From: Herpetosiphon giganteus
Lineage (GTDB): Bacteria; Chloroflexota; Chloroflexia; Chloroflexales; Herpetosiphonaceae
NCBI RefSeq assembly: GCF_016907925.1
Contig: NZ_JAFBCZ010000001.1
Location: 1 to 64,000 of the forward strand
Length of the DNA: 64,000 nt
Reading direction: 5' to 3'
Below, in pieces: positions 34,873-44,327 of this stretch. Below the pieces are notes generated by a model. The model was not told the origin of the DNA. It did no database searches and worked only from the letters and a program-made list of their open reading frames with translations. The position numbers and the translations under genes were made by a program. Within the stretch, counting starts at the first letter, position 1; every line of letters starts with the position of its first letter.

Positions 34873-34900
34873 CTCAAGTGTAACTGGCCTTTGCTATGCT
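34866..34900 (+). promoter_or_regulatory. SARP-type direct-repeat operator and -10 of the transporter operon
   Basis: AGTGTAACT occurs at 34866-34874 and 34877-34885 (period 11 bp, one helical turn). It is followed after 9 bases by TGC-TATGCT (-10 at 34895-34900). Known SARP targets have direct repeats with an 11-bp period about 8 bp before the -10, replacing the -35; the arrangement here matches. Confidence 0.6.
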
Positions 34901-34947
34901 GAAGTGAGAGCTACTTCAATTGCATAGTCCAAAGGAGGACGCACGTA

Positions 34948-36297
34948 ATGAAGCGTTTGATTTCGATGTTGATCATTCTGGTTACTGCAATTCAGCTGTT
35001 GGCTGCTTGTAGCAGTGGCACCGGAGTTGAGCCAACGACCACCAATCCGACCAGCGAATCGGCCCAAACCACCCAAGCTCCTCCCGCGACGACCGCACCT
35101 GCCGCAACCACAGCAAGCACCGACCCAACCGCCGCGCCAACCAGCGCTAGCGCTGCTGCGAATGGCAAGCCAATCAAAATCGGCCTGATCACCGATCAAT
35201 CCAAGGCCTTATCGTTGTATGGCAGCCAAGAAATTAATGGTTTTATGTTGGGTTTGGAATATGCCACCAACGGCACGATGCAAGTTGCTGGCCGCCCCAT
35301 TGAAGTGATTGTCAAAGATGATGAAAACAACCCAGAACGCGCTCGCCAACTGGCTCGCGAGCTGATCGAAAAAGATGGCGTTGAATTATTGCAATGCTGC
35401 GCCTCGACCTCAAGCGCATTAACCGTGATTGAAATTGCCAAAGAAAACAACATCATTGCGATGATTGATCCTGCGGCTGGGCCACAAATTACTGGCTCGA
35501 ATTTCAATCGTTTTGTCTTCCGCACTGGCCGCAACACCTTGCAAGATGCCTTGACCGCAGGCCCGTATATGGTCGAGAACGTTGGCAAAGAGTTTGTGCA
35601 ATTGGCTCCTGACACCGATTTTGGCAAAGGCTCAGCCGCCTCGTGGCGCTCGATCATCGAGACCAACGGTGGCACGTTTGTCGCCGATGATGTGTTTATT
35701 CCCGCCGATACGACCGACTTTACGCCCTACTTGCAAAAATTGCTCGATGCCGCCGACGAAAAACAGGCCAAAGTCTTAATGGTTACTTGGGCTGGCTCGA
35801 ACTTCCCACGCTTGTTCCAGCAAATGCAAGAGCAAGGCGTGCTCGATAAATTGACCTTGGCAACCGGCTTTGGCGATAACGTGACCATGCCAATGGTTTA
35901 TGCCGATGCGGTTGGCTCGGTTGGCATGATCGCCTACCACTACACCTTGCCCAAGAACGAGGTCAATGATTGGTTGGTTGAGCAGCACAAAGCCAAATAT
36001 GGCTCCTACCCCGATCTCTTTACCGCTGGCGGCATGGCCTCGGGCATTGCAACTGTACGCGGTTTGGAAGCAACCAAGGGCGATACCAACGCCGATGCCT
36101 TGATTGCAGCGCTCGAAGGCATGAGCTTTGAAGGGCCAAAAGGCATCTACACCTTCCGCAAAGACGATCACCAAGCACTCCAGCCGATGTACATGGTCAA
36201 ATTGATCAGCACCAGCGATCCTGATGCAAAGTTTTTTGAGTTGCTGCAAGAACGCACTGCTGAACAAACCGCCCCGCCAGTGATGGTGACGAAGTAA
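34948..36297 (+). CDS. Branched-chain amino-acid-type ABC transporter, substrate-binding lipoprotein
   Basis: A 449-residue LivK-type (Peripla_BP_6) solute receptor. Its lipoprotein signal ends in lipobox LLAAC; a Thr/Ala/Pro-rich linker (about 25-70) follows, then the bilobed binding domain starting PIKIGLITDQSKALSLYG. It delivers a small amphipathic substrate to the LivHM-type permeases downstream. In this operon the ligand may not be leucine-like; acyl-CoA genes nearby suggest a carboxylate or aromatic acid. AAGGAGG lies before ATG. Confidence 0.92.
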   Translation: MKRLISMLIILVTAIQLLAACSSGTGVEPTTTNPTSESAQTTQAPPATTAPAATTASTDPTAAPTSASAAANGKPIKIGLITDQSKALSLYGSQEINGFMLGLEYATNGTMQVAGRPIEVIVKDDENNPERARQLARELIEKDGVELLQCCASTSSALTVIEIAKENNIIAMIDPAAGPQITGSNFNRFVFRTGRNTLQDALTAGPYMVENVGKEFVQLAPDTDFGKGSAASWRSIIETNGGTFVADDVFIPADTTDFTPYLQKLLDAADEKQAKVLMVTWAGSNFPRLFQQMQEQGVLDKLTLATGFGDNVTMPMVYADAVGSVGMIAYHYTLPKNEVNDWLVEQHKAKYGSYPDLFTAGGMASGIATVRGLEATKGDTNADALIAALEGMSFEGPKGIYTFRKDDHQALQPMYMVKLISTSDPDAKFFELLQERTAEQTAPPVMVTK

Positions 36298-36401
36298 GTC
36301 GAAGGTTCAGTAGTTAGAGGTCGGGGATCGGTTAGGATCTGGATTTTACAATTCGAACAGCAATTCTTTGGTTCATCAGTGAATGGATGATAGCCACTGA
36401 T

Positions 36402-36474
36402 TGTCCTTGAGGGGGTGCAGGAGGATTAAAGCCCCCTGCGTCTCCCGCCTTGAGGCGGGACGGAAGGGTGGTGA
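36402..36474 (-). repeat. Two-hairpin palindromic element, copy 2
   Basis: Reverse orientation of the element at 24679. Stems GCAGGAGG/CCCCCTGC (one mismatch) and TCCCGCC-TTGA-GGCGGGA; it lies between the binding-protein and first ATPase genes. The rest of 36298-36565 holds short heptamers only. Confidence 0.85.
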
Positions 36475-36565
36475 TCACCAATCAATTCATTGATCCAATG
36501 CTTGATTAAAAACCTATCCTTGAAAGAATCCCCATCCCTCAACTAGCAAATCAAAGGAATTTTCA

Positions 36566-37369
36566 ATGCCAAACGTTTTGCTGAAAACTGACCATCTTTC
36601 ACGTTCGTTTGGTGGTTTACAAGCGGTGCGTGATGTAAGCATCGCAGTTGAAGAAGGCTCGTTTCATTCGGTTATTGGGCCAAATGGGGCCGGAAAAACG
36701 ACCTTCTTCAACATGATTAGTGGCGCGATTAAGCCTAGCAGTGGCAAGGTGTTTTTTGCTGGCAACGAGATTACCGGCCAGCCCTTGCACCGCATGATTC
36801 ACCTTGGCATTGGCCGCGCCTACCAAATTACCAGTTTGTTTCCCTCGCTGACTGTGGCCGAAAATGTCCGTTTGGCAGCTCAAGCGCGAGGCCGCGATAC
36901 CTTCAAATTTTGGCAGCACAGCGATCACTTCCAGCGCTACCACGAACGAGCACAAACCGCGCTCAAGTTGGTTGGGTTGCGCGGAATTGAGCATATGCTG
37001 GCCAGTGCCTTGCCGCATGGCGATAAACGTAAGCTCGAATTGGCGCTGCTGCTTGCCAGTGAACCCCGCTTGCTCTTGCTCGATGAGCCAACTGCTGGCA
37101 TGGCCGCCAACCAAGTGCCCGAATTGATTGAGATTATTCAGCAGCTGCGTCAAAGCGGCCAACATACGATTATCTTGGTTGAGCATCGCATGGATGTGGT
37201 GATGAGCATTTCGGATCAGATTACGGTGATGCATGGTGGCAGTGTCTTGGCCGAAGGCACACCCCAAGCGATTGCAGCAGATACCCGCGTGCAGCAAGCC
37301 TACCTTGGCGAATTGTATGACGATGTGCTAAGCCAGCCTCACGAGGTCGCCCATGACACCAATTCTTGA
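36566..37369 (+). CDS. Branched-chain amino-acid-type ABC transporter ATPase, LivG-like
   Basis: A 267-residue ABC ATPase. Walker A GPNGAGKTT (about 37-45), family-specific signature region LPHGDKRKLELALLLA, Walker B LLLLDEPTAGM. LivG-type proteins have HGDxR in place of LSGGQ, as seen here. It powers import together with the LivF-like protein; the next gene overlaps by 17 bp. Confidence 0.93.
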   Translation: MPNVLLKTDHLSRSFGGLQAVRDVSIAVEEGSFHSVIGPNGAGKTTFFNMISGAIKPSSGKVFFAGNEITGQPLHRMIHLGIGRAYQITSLFPSLTVAENVRLAAQARGRDTFKFWQHSDHFQRYHERAQTALKLVGLRGIEHMLASALPHGDKRKLELALLLASEPRLLLLDEPTAGMAANQVPELIEIIQQLRQSGQHTIILVEHRMDVVMSISDQITVMHGGSVLAEGTPQAIAADTRVQQAYLGELYDDVLSQPHEVAHDTNS

Positions 37370-38057
37370 AGTTGAGCAAATCCAGACCTTCATCGGGCAA
37401 TATCATATTTTGCACGATGTTTCGTTGCATGCCGAGCAAGGCAGCATCACCGCGCTGCTTGGGCGCAACGGCGCTGGCAAAACCACCACCCTCAAATCGA
37501 TTATGGGTCTTACGCCGCCTCAAACTGGCGTAATTCGCTTTGCTGGCCAACGCATCAATGGCTTGCGCACCTTCAAAATTGCCCAATTAGGCATTGGCTA
37601 TGTGCCAGAGCATCGGGCGATTTTCCGCGATCTCACGGTAACTGAACATTTAATATTGGCTGAGCGCAAGCGCGGCGATTTGCGCCGACGTGGCGATTTG
37701 ATCTTCAGCTTGTTTCCCGATTTGCAGCGGCTCGAACGCTTGCTCGGCAGCCAACTTTCTGGTGGTCAGCAACAGATGTTGGCGATTGCGCGGGCCTTGG
37801 TTCCCGAAACCCAATTGCTATTGATCGATGAGCCAAGCGAGGGCCTTGCACCAGTCATTATCGAACAGATGATGCGGGCAATTACCGCGCTGAGCGAACA
37901 TACCACGGTGGTATTGGTTGAACAAAACTTTCGCATGGCCAGCGCCATCAGCCAAGCCTACTTTATGCTCGATGATGGCCGAACCGTCGATCATGGCACG
38001 ATGACGGCGCTGCGGGCCAATCCGCAATTGATTCAGCGCTATCTTGGCGCTGCCTAA
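37353..38057 (+). CDS. Branched-chain amino-acid-type ABC transporter ATPase, LivF-like
   Basis: A 234-residue ABC ATPase. Walker A GRNGAGKTT, signature LSGGQQQMLAIARAL, Walker B LLLIDEPSEGLAP, and a switch histidine region VVLVEQNF. It pairs with the overlapping LivG-like subunit. GAGG lies within the end of the upstream gene. Confidence 0.94.
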   Translation: MTPILEVEQIQTFIGQYHILHDVSLHAEQGSITALLGRNGAGKTTTLKSIMGLTPPQTGVIRFAGQRINGLRTFKIAQLGIGYVPEHRAIFRDLTVTEHLILAERKRGDLRRRGDLIFSLFPDLQRLERLLGSQLSGGQQQMLAIARALVPETQLLLIDEPSEGLAPVIIEQMMRAITALSEHTTVVLVEQNFRMASAISQAYFMLDDGRTVDHGTMTALRANPQLIQRYLGAA

Positions 38058-38068
38058 AAGGTGATTGT

Positions 38069-39121
38069 ATGGCAGTTGCTGCTCCTCCCACAATTCAAGC
38101 CAAGCCGTTGCGCGAGCGTTTAGCACCGTTGGTTATTCCGGCAGTGTTTGTGCTGATTTTCGCCACAGTGTTGGTGGTTGCGCCTGCAAGTTGGCCCAAA
38201 TTAATCACTGGCATTTTGTTGCCTGGCCTGACCTTGGCGGCAATTTACTTTATGCTCTCTGCTGGCTTATCGCTGATTTTCGGCCTGATGGATGTGCTGA
38301 ATTTTGCCCATGGTTCGCTGTTTATGCTCGGTGGCTACAGCGCCTGGACCTGCAACCAATGGCTTGATCCCGCTTACCCAGGCCAATGGCCGCTCACCAT
38401 CGCCAGCGGCAATCTGCGCTTTATTATCGGCTTGATTGTGGGAGCCTTGGTGGGTGCAGCGGTTGGCAGCCTGATCGAAATCAGCCTGATTCGCCCGCTC
38501 TATAAACGGCCAATTTACCAAGTGCTGCTGACCTTGGGCTTGGTATTTGTGTTTGATGCCTTGGTGCGCACGATTCCGGCGTGGGGTTCGCTTAGCCGCG
38601 CGCCAATCAAGCCACCGATGCTCACCGAAAGCCTCAGCCTGTTGGGTCGGCGCTTCCCCAGCTATAGCCTGTTTTTGATCTGCCTCAGCGTTTCGCTGGC
38701 AGTGATTATCGCCTTGGTGCTGCGCCGCTCGCGGATTGGCCTCACGATTCGGGCTGGTGTGCAGGATAGCGCCATGGTCGAAGCTATGGGCATCAATGTG
38801 CGGCGGGTCTTTACGGGCGTATTTGGCTTTGGCAGTGGCTTAGCGGCCTTGGGCGGCGCGGTTGCAGCCTCGTTTATTGGGGTTTATCCCGAAATGGGCT
38901 TGGAATACCAGCTTTTCGCCTTTATCGTGGTGGTGATTGGTGGCTTGGGCAGCTATAGCGGCGCGGCAGCAGGAGCTTTGTTAATTGGGCTGGCGCGTAC
39001 CTTCAGCGACCATTTGGTGCTCGAAACAGGCTTGCCCACCGCCATCGCCTCGGCCTCAACCGTGCTGGTCATGGCAGTTGTGCTATTGCTCAAGCCAGGC
39101 GGAATTTTCAATAAACAATAG
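38069..39121 (+). CDS. Branched-chain amino-acid-type ABC transporter permease, LivH-like
   Basis: A 350-residue permease with eight to nine hydrophobic helices. The LivH hallmark GLMDVLNFAHGSLFMLGGY (about 71-89) and the EAA-like cytoplasmic loop GLTIRAGVQDSAMVEAMGIN are clear. It is 11 bp after the LivF-like gene. The partner LivM-like permease is not next but beyond a repeat region and a hydrolase gene. Confidence 0.92.
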   Translation: MAVAAPPTIQAKPLRERLAPLVIPAVFVLIFATVLVVAPASWPKLITGILLPGLTLAAIYFMLSAGLSLIFGLMDVLNFAHGSLFMLGGYSAWTCNQWLDPAYPGQWPLTIASGNLRFIIGLIVGALVGAAVGSLIEISLIRPLYKRPIYQVLLTLGLVFVFDALVRTIPAWGSLSRAPIKPPMLTESLSLLGRRFPSYSLFLICLSVSLAVIIALVLRRSRIGLTIRAGVQDSAMVEAMGINVRRVFTGVFGFGSGLAALGGAVAASFIGVYPEMGLEYQLFAFIVVVIGGLGSYSGAAAGALLIGLARTFSDHLVLETGLPTAIASASTVLVMAVVLLLKPGGIFNKQ

Positions 39122-39490
39122 GGGTGGAAACCGCGAAGAGCACGAAGAACGCTAAGTTAAGTTCTTAGCCACGAATTCCACGAAGGGGAGAAGGAGATGA
39201 GGCTCTAGGCTTTTGGCTAGCGGAACCGCGAAGATGATTTTTAGCCACGAATTCCACGAATATCACAAATGGTAGGGTGAAGAAAACTTAAAAATAATCC
39301 ACAGAGAAACATTAGGGGGTGCAGGGGGATGAAAACCCCTGCGTCTCCCTCCAGCGGAGGGACGGAAGGGTGGAGAAACATACTATGGCTATAGTCTTTG
39401 GGCTATCGGCTATCGGAAAAATCATTGGAGTTGGCAACAGGCGGTTGGCACAGGAAGGAATACCGATCCCCAGCCCCTGATCCCCGACCC
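39122..39490. repeat. Repeat mosaic inside the transporter operon
   Basis: GCGAAGAGCACGAAG 9-mers, two CCACGAATTCCACGAA pairs (about 39169-39186 and 39244-39261), a two-hairpin palindromic element (39314-39375), GGCTATN heptamers and CCCTGATCCCCGACC. No terminator or promoter was recognised, so the genes on both sides may still be co-transcribed. Confidence 0.8.
39314..39375 (-). repeat. Two-hairpin palindromic element, copy 3
   Basis: Stems GCAGGGG/CCCCTGC and TCCCTCC-AGC-GGAGGGA, followed by CGGAAGGGTGG. The second stem carries T-A pairs where copies 2 and 4 have G-C pairs. Confidence 0.85.
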
Positions 39491-39512
39491 CTATCAATAA
39501 CGGAGAATGATC

Positions 39513-40568
39513 ATGCTCAATCCACCATTGTTAGCCGGATTAACCGCCCGTGTAGTTCAAACGCCGCGCTTGGCGATGCATGTGATTGAGCGTGGCGATC
39601 CCAAGAATCAGCCAATTGTGCTGGTGCATGGCAATGTTTCAGCTGCCCGTTTTTGGGAAGAATTAATGCTGGCCTTGCCCGACGATTATTATGTCATTGC
39701 TCCCGATTTGCGCAGCTATGGCCGCTCGGAGCGCTTGCCGCTTGATGCAACTCGTGGCGTGCGCGACTTCAGCGACGATCTCGCTAGCTTACTCCAAACC
39801 CTCACCATTAACCAACCACACTTGGTTGGCTGGTCGCTGGGTGGCAACATCATTTTGCAATATGCGCTTGATCACGCCGCGAATGTGCGTTCGCTGACCT
39901 TGGTCGCGCCTGGCTCGCCCTATGGCTACGGCGGCACTCACGGCCACGATGGTCAACCCAACAGCCCTGATTACGCTGGCAGCGGCGGTGGCACTGCCAA
40001 TGCAGCCTTTGTCGAAGCGCTCAAAAACCAAGATCGCGGCGATGGCCCAGTTTCACCCCGCACAATTATGAATACCTTTTATTTCAAGCCACCATTCCGC
40101 TCCAGCCGCGAGGATGTGTTTGTAGATGAAATGCTCCAAATGTATTGCTCGCCGCAAAATTACCCAGGCGATTTGGTGGCCTCAGCAAACTGGCCGCTGG
40201 TTGCGCCAGGCACAGGCGGCGTTAACAATGCACTCTCGCCCAAATATCTGAACCAAAGCGATTTTGCCAGCATTCAGCCGCAACCGCCAGTGCTTTGGAT
40301 TCGCGGCGATGCTGATCAAATTGTCTCCGATGCCTCGATGTTTGATTTGTGCATGCTTGGACAATTGGGGCTTGTACCAGGCTGGCCTGGCGCGGAAACT
40401 CATCCAGCCCAGCCCATGGTTGGCCAAATGCGGGCAGTGCTTGAAAACTACGCAGCTCACGGCGGCGAATACCAAGAGACGGTGTTGGCCAATTGCGGCC
40501 ACTCGCCGCACATCGAACAGCCCAGCTTGTTCAACACAGCATTGCTTGATTTTCTCACTCAGGTTTAG
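39513..40568 (+). CDS. Alpha/beta hydrolase
   Basis: A 351-residue alpha/beta-hydrolase-fold enzyme. Oxyanion region VLVHGNVSAARFW, nucleophile elbow GWSLGGN, late acid region WIRGDADQIV and catalytic His in NCGHSPHIEQP. ATG 39513 has GGAGA at good spacing; the ATG six bases earlier is too close. It lies between the two permease genes, 12 bp before the LivM-like gene, so it probably processes the transported compound, for example by ester or lactone hydrolysis. Substrate unknown. Confidence 0.88.
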   Translation: MLNPPLLAGLTARVVQTPRLAMHVIERGDPKNQPIVLVHGNVSAARFWEELMLALPDDYYVIAPDLRSYGRSERLPLDATRGVRDFSDDLASLLQTLTINQPHLVGWSLGGNIILQYALDHAANVRSLTLVAPGSPYGYGGTHGHDGQPNSPDYAGSGGGTANAAFVEALKNQDRGDGPVSPRTIMNTFYFKPPFRSSREDVFVDEMLQMYCSPQNYPGDLVASANWPLVAPGTGGVNNALSPKYLNQSDFASIQPQPPVLWIRGDADQIVSDASMFDLCMLGQLGLVPGWPGAETHPAQPMVGQMRAVLENYAAHGGEYQETVLANCGHSPHIEQPSLFNTALLDFLTQV

Positions 40569-40580
40569 GCGAGGTTTGCT

Positions 40581-41612
40581 ATGCAGCGTTTGCGCCCACT
40601 GCTGCCACTTGTGGCGATTGGCGGCTTGGCAAGTTTGCCATTTGCCTTTGCAGCCGATACGACCCGCTTTTGGCAAGGGGTCTTTATTCAGATTTTCATT
40701 CTGGCGATTTATGCCCTGAGCTACGATTTATTGATGGGCTACACCGGCATGATTTCGTTTGGCCATGCGCTGTTTTTTGGCGCTGGCGGCTATACCGCCG
40801 CGATTTTGCTGCGCCAAACAGAGCCGCCCTCGATGCTGATCGTTTTAGCAGCGGTGATCGTCGTTGGCGCAACCCTTGGGGCAGCAGTCGGGGCTTTATC
40901 GCTACGGGTTAGCGGGGTCTATTTTTCGATGATTACCCTTGCGCTGGCCGAGATTTTCTTCATTTTGTTCAAAGCCGATGATCCCAAGCTCAAGCCGATT
41001 ACTGGCGGCGAAATTGGCTTGCAAGGAATTGTCGTGCCAGCGGCAATCGATGCCACGACCTATCGGCTGCGCTTCTACTTTTTGACCTTGGCTTGTATGG
41101 TTGGGCTGTATTACGCGGCGCGGCGCTTCATCAACTCGCCAACTGGCCGCGTTTTTGTGGCGATTCGCGAGAACGAGCCACGCGCCACGGCCTTGGGCTA
41201 TAACACGCTGCATTTCAAACTGCTCGCAACTGCAATTTCATCAACGATTGCCGCTTTGGCTGGCATGTTGATGGTGCTCTACGAAAAAAGCGCCAGTTTC
41301 GAAATGCTCAGCGTCAATCTGACCATCCAAGCCTTGTTGATGACGATCATCGGGGGGATTGGCACGCTGATTGGGCCAATGCTCGGTGCTGCGACCATCC
41401 GCTTGCTTGATCACGGCCTCAAAGGCGAATTTATGCAAGCGCTCTTACCAGCTTGGTTGCGCCCCGACCTTGTGTTTGGCATCGTGTATGTGGTGCTGGT
41501 GTTGTTCTTCCCTGCTGGCTTGATGGGGGCGATTCGCAAGCTACGCGGCAAAACCAGCCGCAGCTCAGTCGAACGCCTGCGCCAAGCCATGAAACCAAAG
41601 GCAGAATCATGA
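40581..41612 (+). CDS. Branched-chain amino-acid-type ABC transporter permease, LivM-like
   Basis: A 343-residue permease with about ten hydrophobic helices. Diagnostic: LLMGYTGMISFGHALFFGAGGY (about 49-70) and GRVFVAIRENEPRATALGYN (cytoplasmic coupling loop). It completes the transporter with the LivH-like subunit. The stop overlaps the next start (ATGA), so the KAS III-like gene is translationally coupled. Confidence 0.93.
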   Translation: MQRLRPLLPLVAIGGLASLPFAFAADTTRFWQGVFIQIFILAIYALSYDLLMGYTGMISFGHALFFGAGGYTAAILLRQTEPPSMLIVLAAVIVVGATLGAAVGALSLRVSGVYFSMITLALAEIFFILFKADDPKLKPITGGEIGLQGIVVPAAIDATTYRLRFYFLTLACMVGLYYAARRFINSPTGRVFVAIRENEPRATALGYNTLHFKLLATAISSTIAALAGMLMVLYEKSASFEMLSVNLTIQALLMTIIGGIGTLIGPMLGAATIRLLDHGLKGEFMQALLPAWLRPDLVFGIVYVVLVLFFPAGLMGAIRKLRGKTSRSSVERLRQAMKPKAES

Positions 41613-42628
41613 GTTACGAATTTCCGCCAATTGGCATTGCTGCGATTGCAACCTACCTGCCAGCGGCGATTGAAACTGCCAGCCAAATCGGCCTAGCAGC
41701 CAACATTCCCGAAGCCGTGGTGATCGAAAAGTTAGGCATTCGCCAAAAACATATCGCCGAAGCCCACGAAACACCATCGGCAATGGCGGCTGAGGCAGCG
41801 CGCAAAGCCTTGACAAGCGCCGAGCTTGATCCGTTGGATGTTGATTTGATTATCTATCACGGCAGCGAGTACAAAGATTATGTCGTGTGGTCGGCGGCGG
41901 CCAAAATTCAACATCTGATTGGGGCCAAAAATGCCTATGCCTACGAGATTTATGCCTTGTGCGCAGGCGCGCCAGTCGCCATCAAAACCGCCCGCGATCA
42001 AATGCGCGCCGACCCGATGTTGCGCAATGTGTTGCTAGTTTCGGCGGCCCGCGAAAATGAGCTTGTGCGCTACGACAACCAACAAGCGCGGTTTATGTTC
42101 AACTTTGGGGCTGGCGCTTCGGCCATGCTCTTGCGCCGCGATTATGCAACCAACCAAGTGCTGGAGTCAGCGGTATTAGTCGATGGCTCATTTAGCGAAA
42201 ACGTGGTGATGCGCGGCGGTGGCGCACGCTTCCCCACCAGCCAAGCCACGGTCGAAGCGGGCTACCACCAACTTGATGTCTTGCAACTTGAAGATATGCG
42301 CGATCGCTTGGGCTTGGTGTCTCAGCCTAATTTTGTCAAAGTGATTGATCAAGCGGTCACACGTTCTGGCTATCAGCGCTCAGATATTGCGTTTCTGGCG
42401 CTTACGCATATGAAGCCATCATTTCATAACGGGTTATTGCACGATTTGGGCTTACGCCCTGAGCAAGCGATTTACCTTGATGATTATGGCCATATTCAAT
42501 CGGTCGATCAGCAATTGGCGCTCGATTTGGCTCAACAGCGCGGCCTGCTCAAAGCAGGCGATTTGGTAGTGTTGGCGGGCGCTGGCACTGGCTATACCTG
42601 GGCCGCAAGTGCTGTGCGTTGGGGCTAA
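41609..42628 (+). CDS. 3-oxoacyl-ACP synthase III-like thiolase-fold enzyme
   Basis: A 339-residue thiolase-fold (FabH/HMG-CoA-synthase-like) protein starting at ATG 41609 inside the permease stop. The acylated cysteine is Cys118 in ALCAGAP and the active-site histidine is His267 in LTHMKP. The third residue of the FabH triad, normally Asn in YGNTS, is replaced by His295 in YGHIQS. Condensation or acyl-transfer chemistry on an acyl-CoA is therefore likely, but the reaction may differ from fatty-acid initiation. Coupling to a transporter and to acyl-CoA genes suggests catabolism or tailoring of the imported acid. Confidence 0.85.
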   Translation: MSYEFPPIGIAAIATYLPAAIETASQIGLAANIPEAVVIEKLGIRQKHIAEAHETPSAMAAEAARKALTSAELDPLDVDLIIYHGSEYKDYVVWSAAAKIQHLIGAKNAYAYEIYALCAGAPVAIKTARDQMRADPMLRNVLLVSAARENELVRYDNQQARFMFNFGAGASAMLLRRDYATNQVLESAVLVDGSFSENVVMRGGGARFPTSQATVEAGYHQLDVLQLEDMRDRLGLVSQPNFVKVIDQAVTRSGYQRSDIAFLALTHMKPSFHNGLLHDLGLRPEQAIYLDDYGHIQSVDQQLALDLAQQRGLLKAGDLVVLAGAGTGYTWAASAVRWG

Positions 42629-42629
42629 A

Positions 42630-42812
42630 CCGAAGGATGAAGGATGAATTATGAGGGATGAAAAGTTATAAATATAGGGTCAGCGAAGGTTTTTAACGCA
42701 GAGGCGCAGAGCTTCAAAAATATGAATAATGAGGGATGAAGGATGAAGCCATTCGTGCGCTTCGTGGCTAAAGACTGACCCCTGCACCCTAGCCCCTGAC
42801 CTCTGATTAAAG
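42630..42812. repeat. Heptamer repeat mosaic
   Basis: GGATGAA/GGATGAG heptamers in sense orientation start four bases after the KAS III-like stop (42633-42660). Then come a CGCAGAGG/CGCAGAG pair (about 42696-42711), TTCGTG words and CCCTGACC/CCCTAGC heptamers (about 42775-42800). Confidence 0.82.
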
Positions 42813-42822
42813 GAGCATTGCA

Positions 42823-44322
42823 ATGTACATTGGTGACTGGCTTGGCAAGCGCGAGTTGCTTACGCCAGAGCGAATAGCGCTGGTTGACGACCGCGATGGC
42901 GAGCGCTATAGCTACCGCCAATTGAATAGTCGCGCCAATCGCTTGGCCGCCAGTTTGCGCCAGCGTTTTGGCGTTGGCAAAGGAGATCGAGTGGCGATTT
43001 TAGCCAAAAATCAAGTTGGCTACCTCGATGCCTTATTCGCCACCGGCAAGCTTGGGGCGATTTTAGTGCCCTTAAATTGGCGCTTAACTGAGCACGAATT
43101 AATTTATATGCTCAAAGATAGCGCTTCCAGCGTGTTGCTCTACGATAGCCAATTTGGCTCAATCCTGCCAACCTTGTGCCGCCAAAGCCCGCTCAAGCAT
43201 TGGATCGAACTGGGTGCTGAGTACGATCAACTTGTGGCCCAAGCCAGCGATCTGCCAATCAGCGAAGCGGTTGATCTCGATGATCCGCACTTGATTTTGT
43301 ATACTTCGGGTACGACTGGCGCACCCAAAGGCGCTGTGCTTTCGCATCGGGTGTTGGTGTGGAATTCGCTGAATACGAATGTTGGCTGGGATTTGCACGC
43401 CGATGATGTGAGCATTATCCACACCCCATTATTTCACACTGGCGGCTTGAATGTGCTGACATTGCCAATTTTGCATGCTGGCGGCACGATGGTGTTGATG
43501 CACGATTGGCAGCCAGCCCGCTGCTTGGAGTTGATTGAGCGCGAGCATGTCACGATCTTTTTTGCCGTGCCAACCATGTTTGAAATGCTGCTGCAAGCGC
43601 CGAATTTTGCCCAAACCAACCTCAGCAGCTTGCGCTTTTGCATCGCTGGCGGCGCGCCCTGCCCAATTCCATTGATTGAAGCCTATCAACAACGCAATAT
43701 TCCGTTTCGCCAAGGCTATGGCCTCACCGAAGTATCGGTTAATTGCTTCACACTCAACCCCGAGGATGCGATTCGCAAGGCTGGCTCGGTTGGCAAGCCC
43801 ATTTTCCACCTCGATGCACGAATCGTCGATGAGGCTGGCCGCGATGTGCCAACCAACAGCATTGGCGAATTGATTTTATGCGGGCCGACAGTCTGCAATG
43901 GCTACTGGCGCAATCCGGTCGCGACCGCCCAAGCCTTGCAAAAAGGCTGGTTCTACACCGGCGATCTGGCGCGAGTTGATGCCGAAGGCTATTTCTACAT
44001 CGTCGATCGCAAAAAGGATATGTATATTTCTGGCGGCGAGAATGTCTACCCTGCCGAAATTGAAAATGTGCTTTATCAGCACCCAGCCGTGCAAGAATGT
44101 GCGGTAATTGGCATTCCCGATGGTCGTTGGGGCGAAGTTGGGCGGGCCTTGGTGGTGCTACGGCCAAGCATGCAGCTTGATGAGGCCACGTTGATTGCCT
44201 TCTGTCGCGAACGCCTCGCCAGCTACAAAACCCCCAAATCAATTTATTTTCTGCCTGAGCTACCGCATAACGCCAGTGGCAAGGTGGTTAAGCCAGAGTT
44301 ACGCAAGCTGTTTGGCTATTAG
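42823..44322 (+). CDS. AMP-binding acyl-CoA synthetase
   Basis: A 499-residue ANL-superfamily ligase that activates a carboxylate to its acyl-CoA through an acyl-adenylate. P-loop YTSGTTGAPKGAV (about 160-173), GYGLTE, YTGDLARVDAEGY, the hinge DRKKDMYISGGENVYP and catalytic lysine in NASGKVVKPELR. Its length and motifs fit medium/long-chain or aromatic acyl-CoA synthetases. AAAGGAG precedes ATG. With the transporter, hydrolase, KAS III-like and MaoC genes it outlines an uptake-activation route. Confidence 0.92.
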   Translation: MYIGDWLGKRELLTPERIALVDDRDGERYSYRQLNSRANRLAASLRQRFGVGKGDRVAILAKNQVGYLDALFATGKLGAILVPLNWRLTEHELIYMLKDSASSVLLYDSQFGSILPTLCRQSPLKHWIELGAEYDQLVAQASDLPISEAVDLDDPHLILYTSGTTGAPKGAVLSHRVLVWNSLNTNVGWDLHADDVSIIHTPLFHTGGLNVLTLPILHAGGTMVLMHDWQPARCLELIEREHVTIFFAVPTMFEMLLQAPNFAQTNLSSLRFCIAGGAPCPIPLIEAYQQRNIPFRQGYGLTEVSVNCFTLNPEDAIRKAGSVGKPIFHLDARIVDEAGRDVPTNSIGELILCGPTVCNGYWRNPVATAQALQKGWFYTGDLARVDAEGYFYIVDRKKDMYISGGENVYPAEIENVLYQHPAVQECAVIGIPDGRWGEVGRALVVLRPSMQLDEATLIAFCRERLASYKTPKSIYFLPELPHNASGKVVKPELRKLFGY

Positions 44323-44327
44323 ATTAG

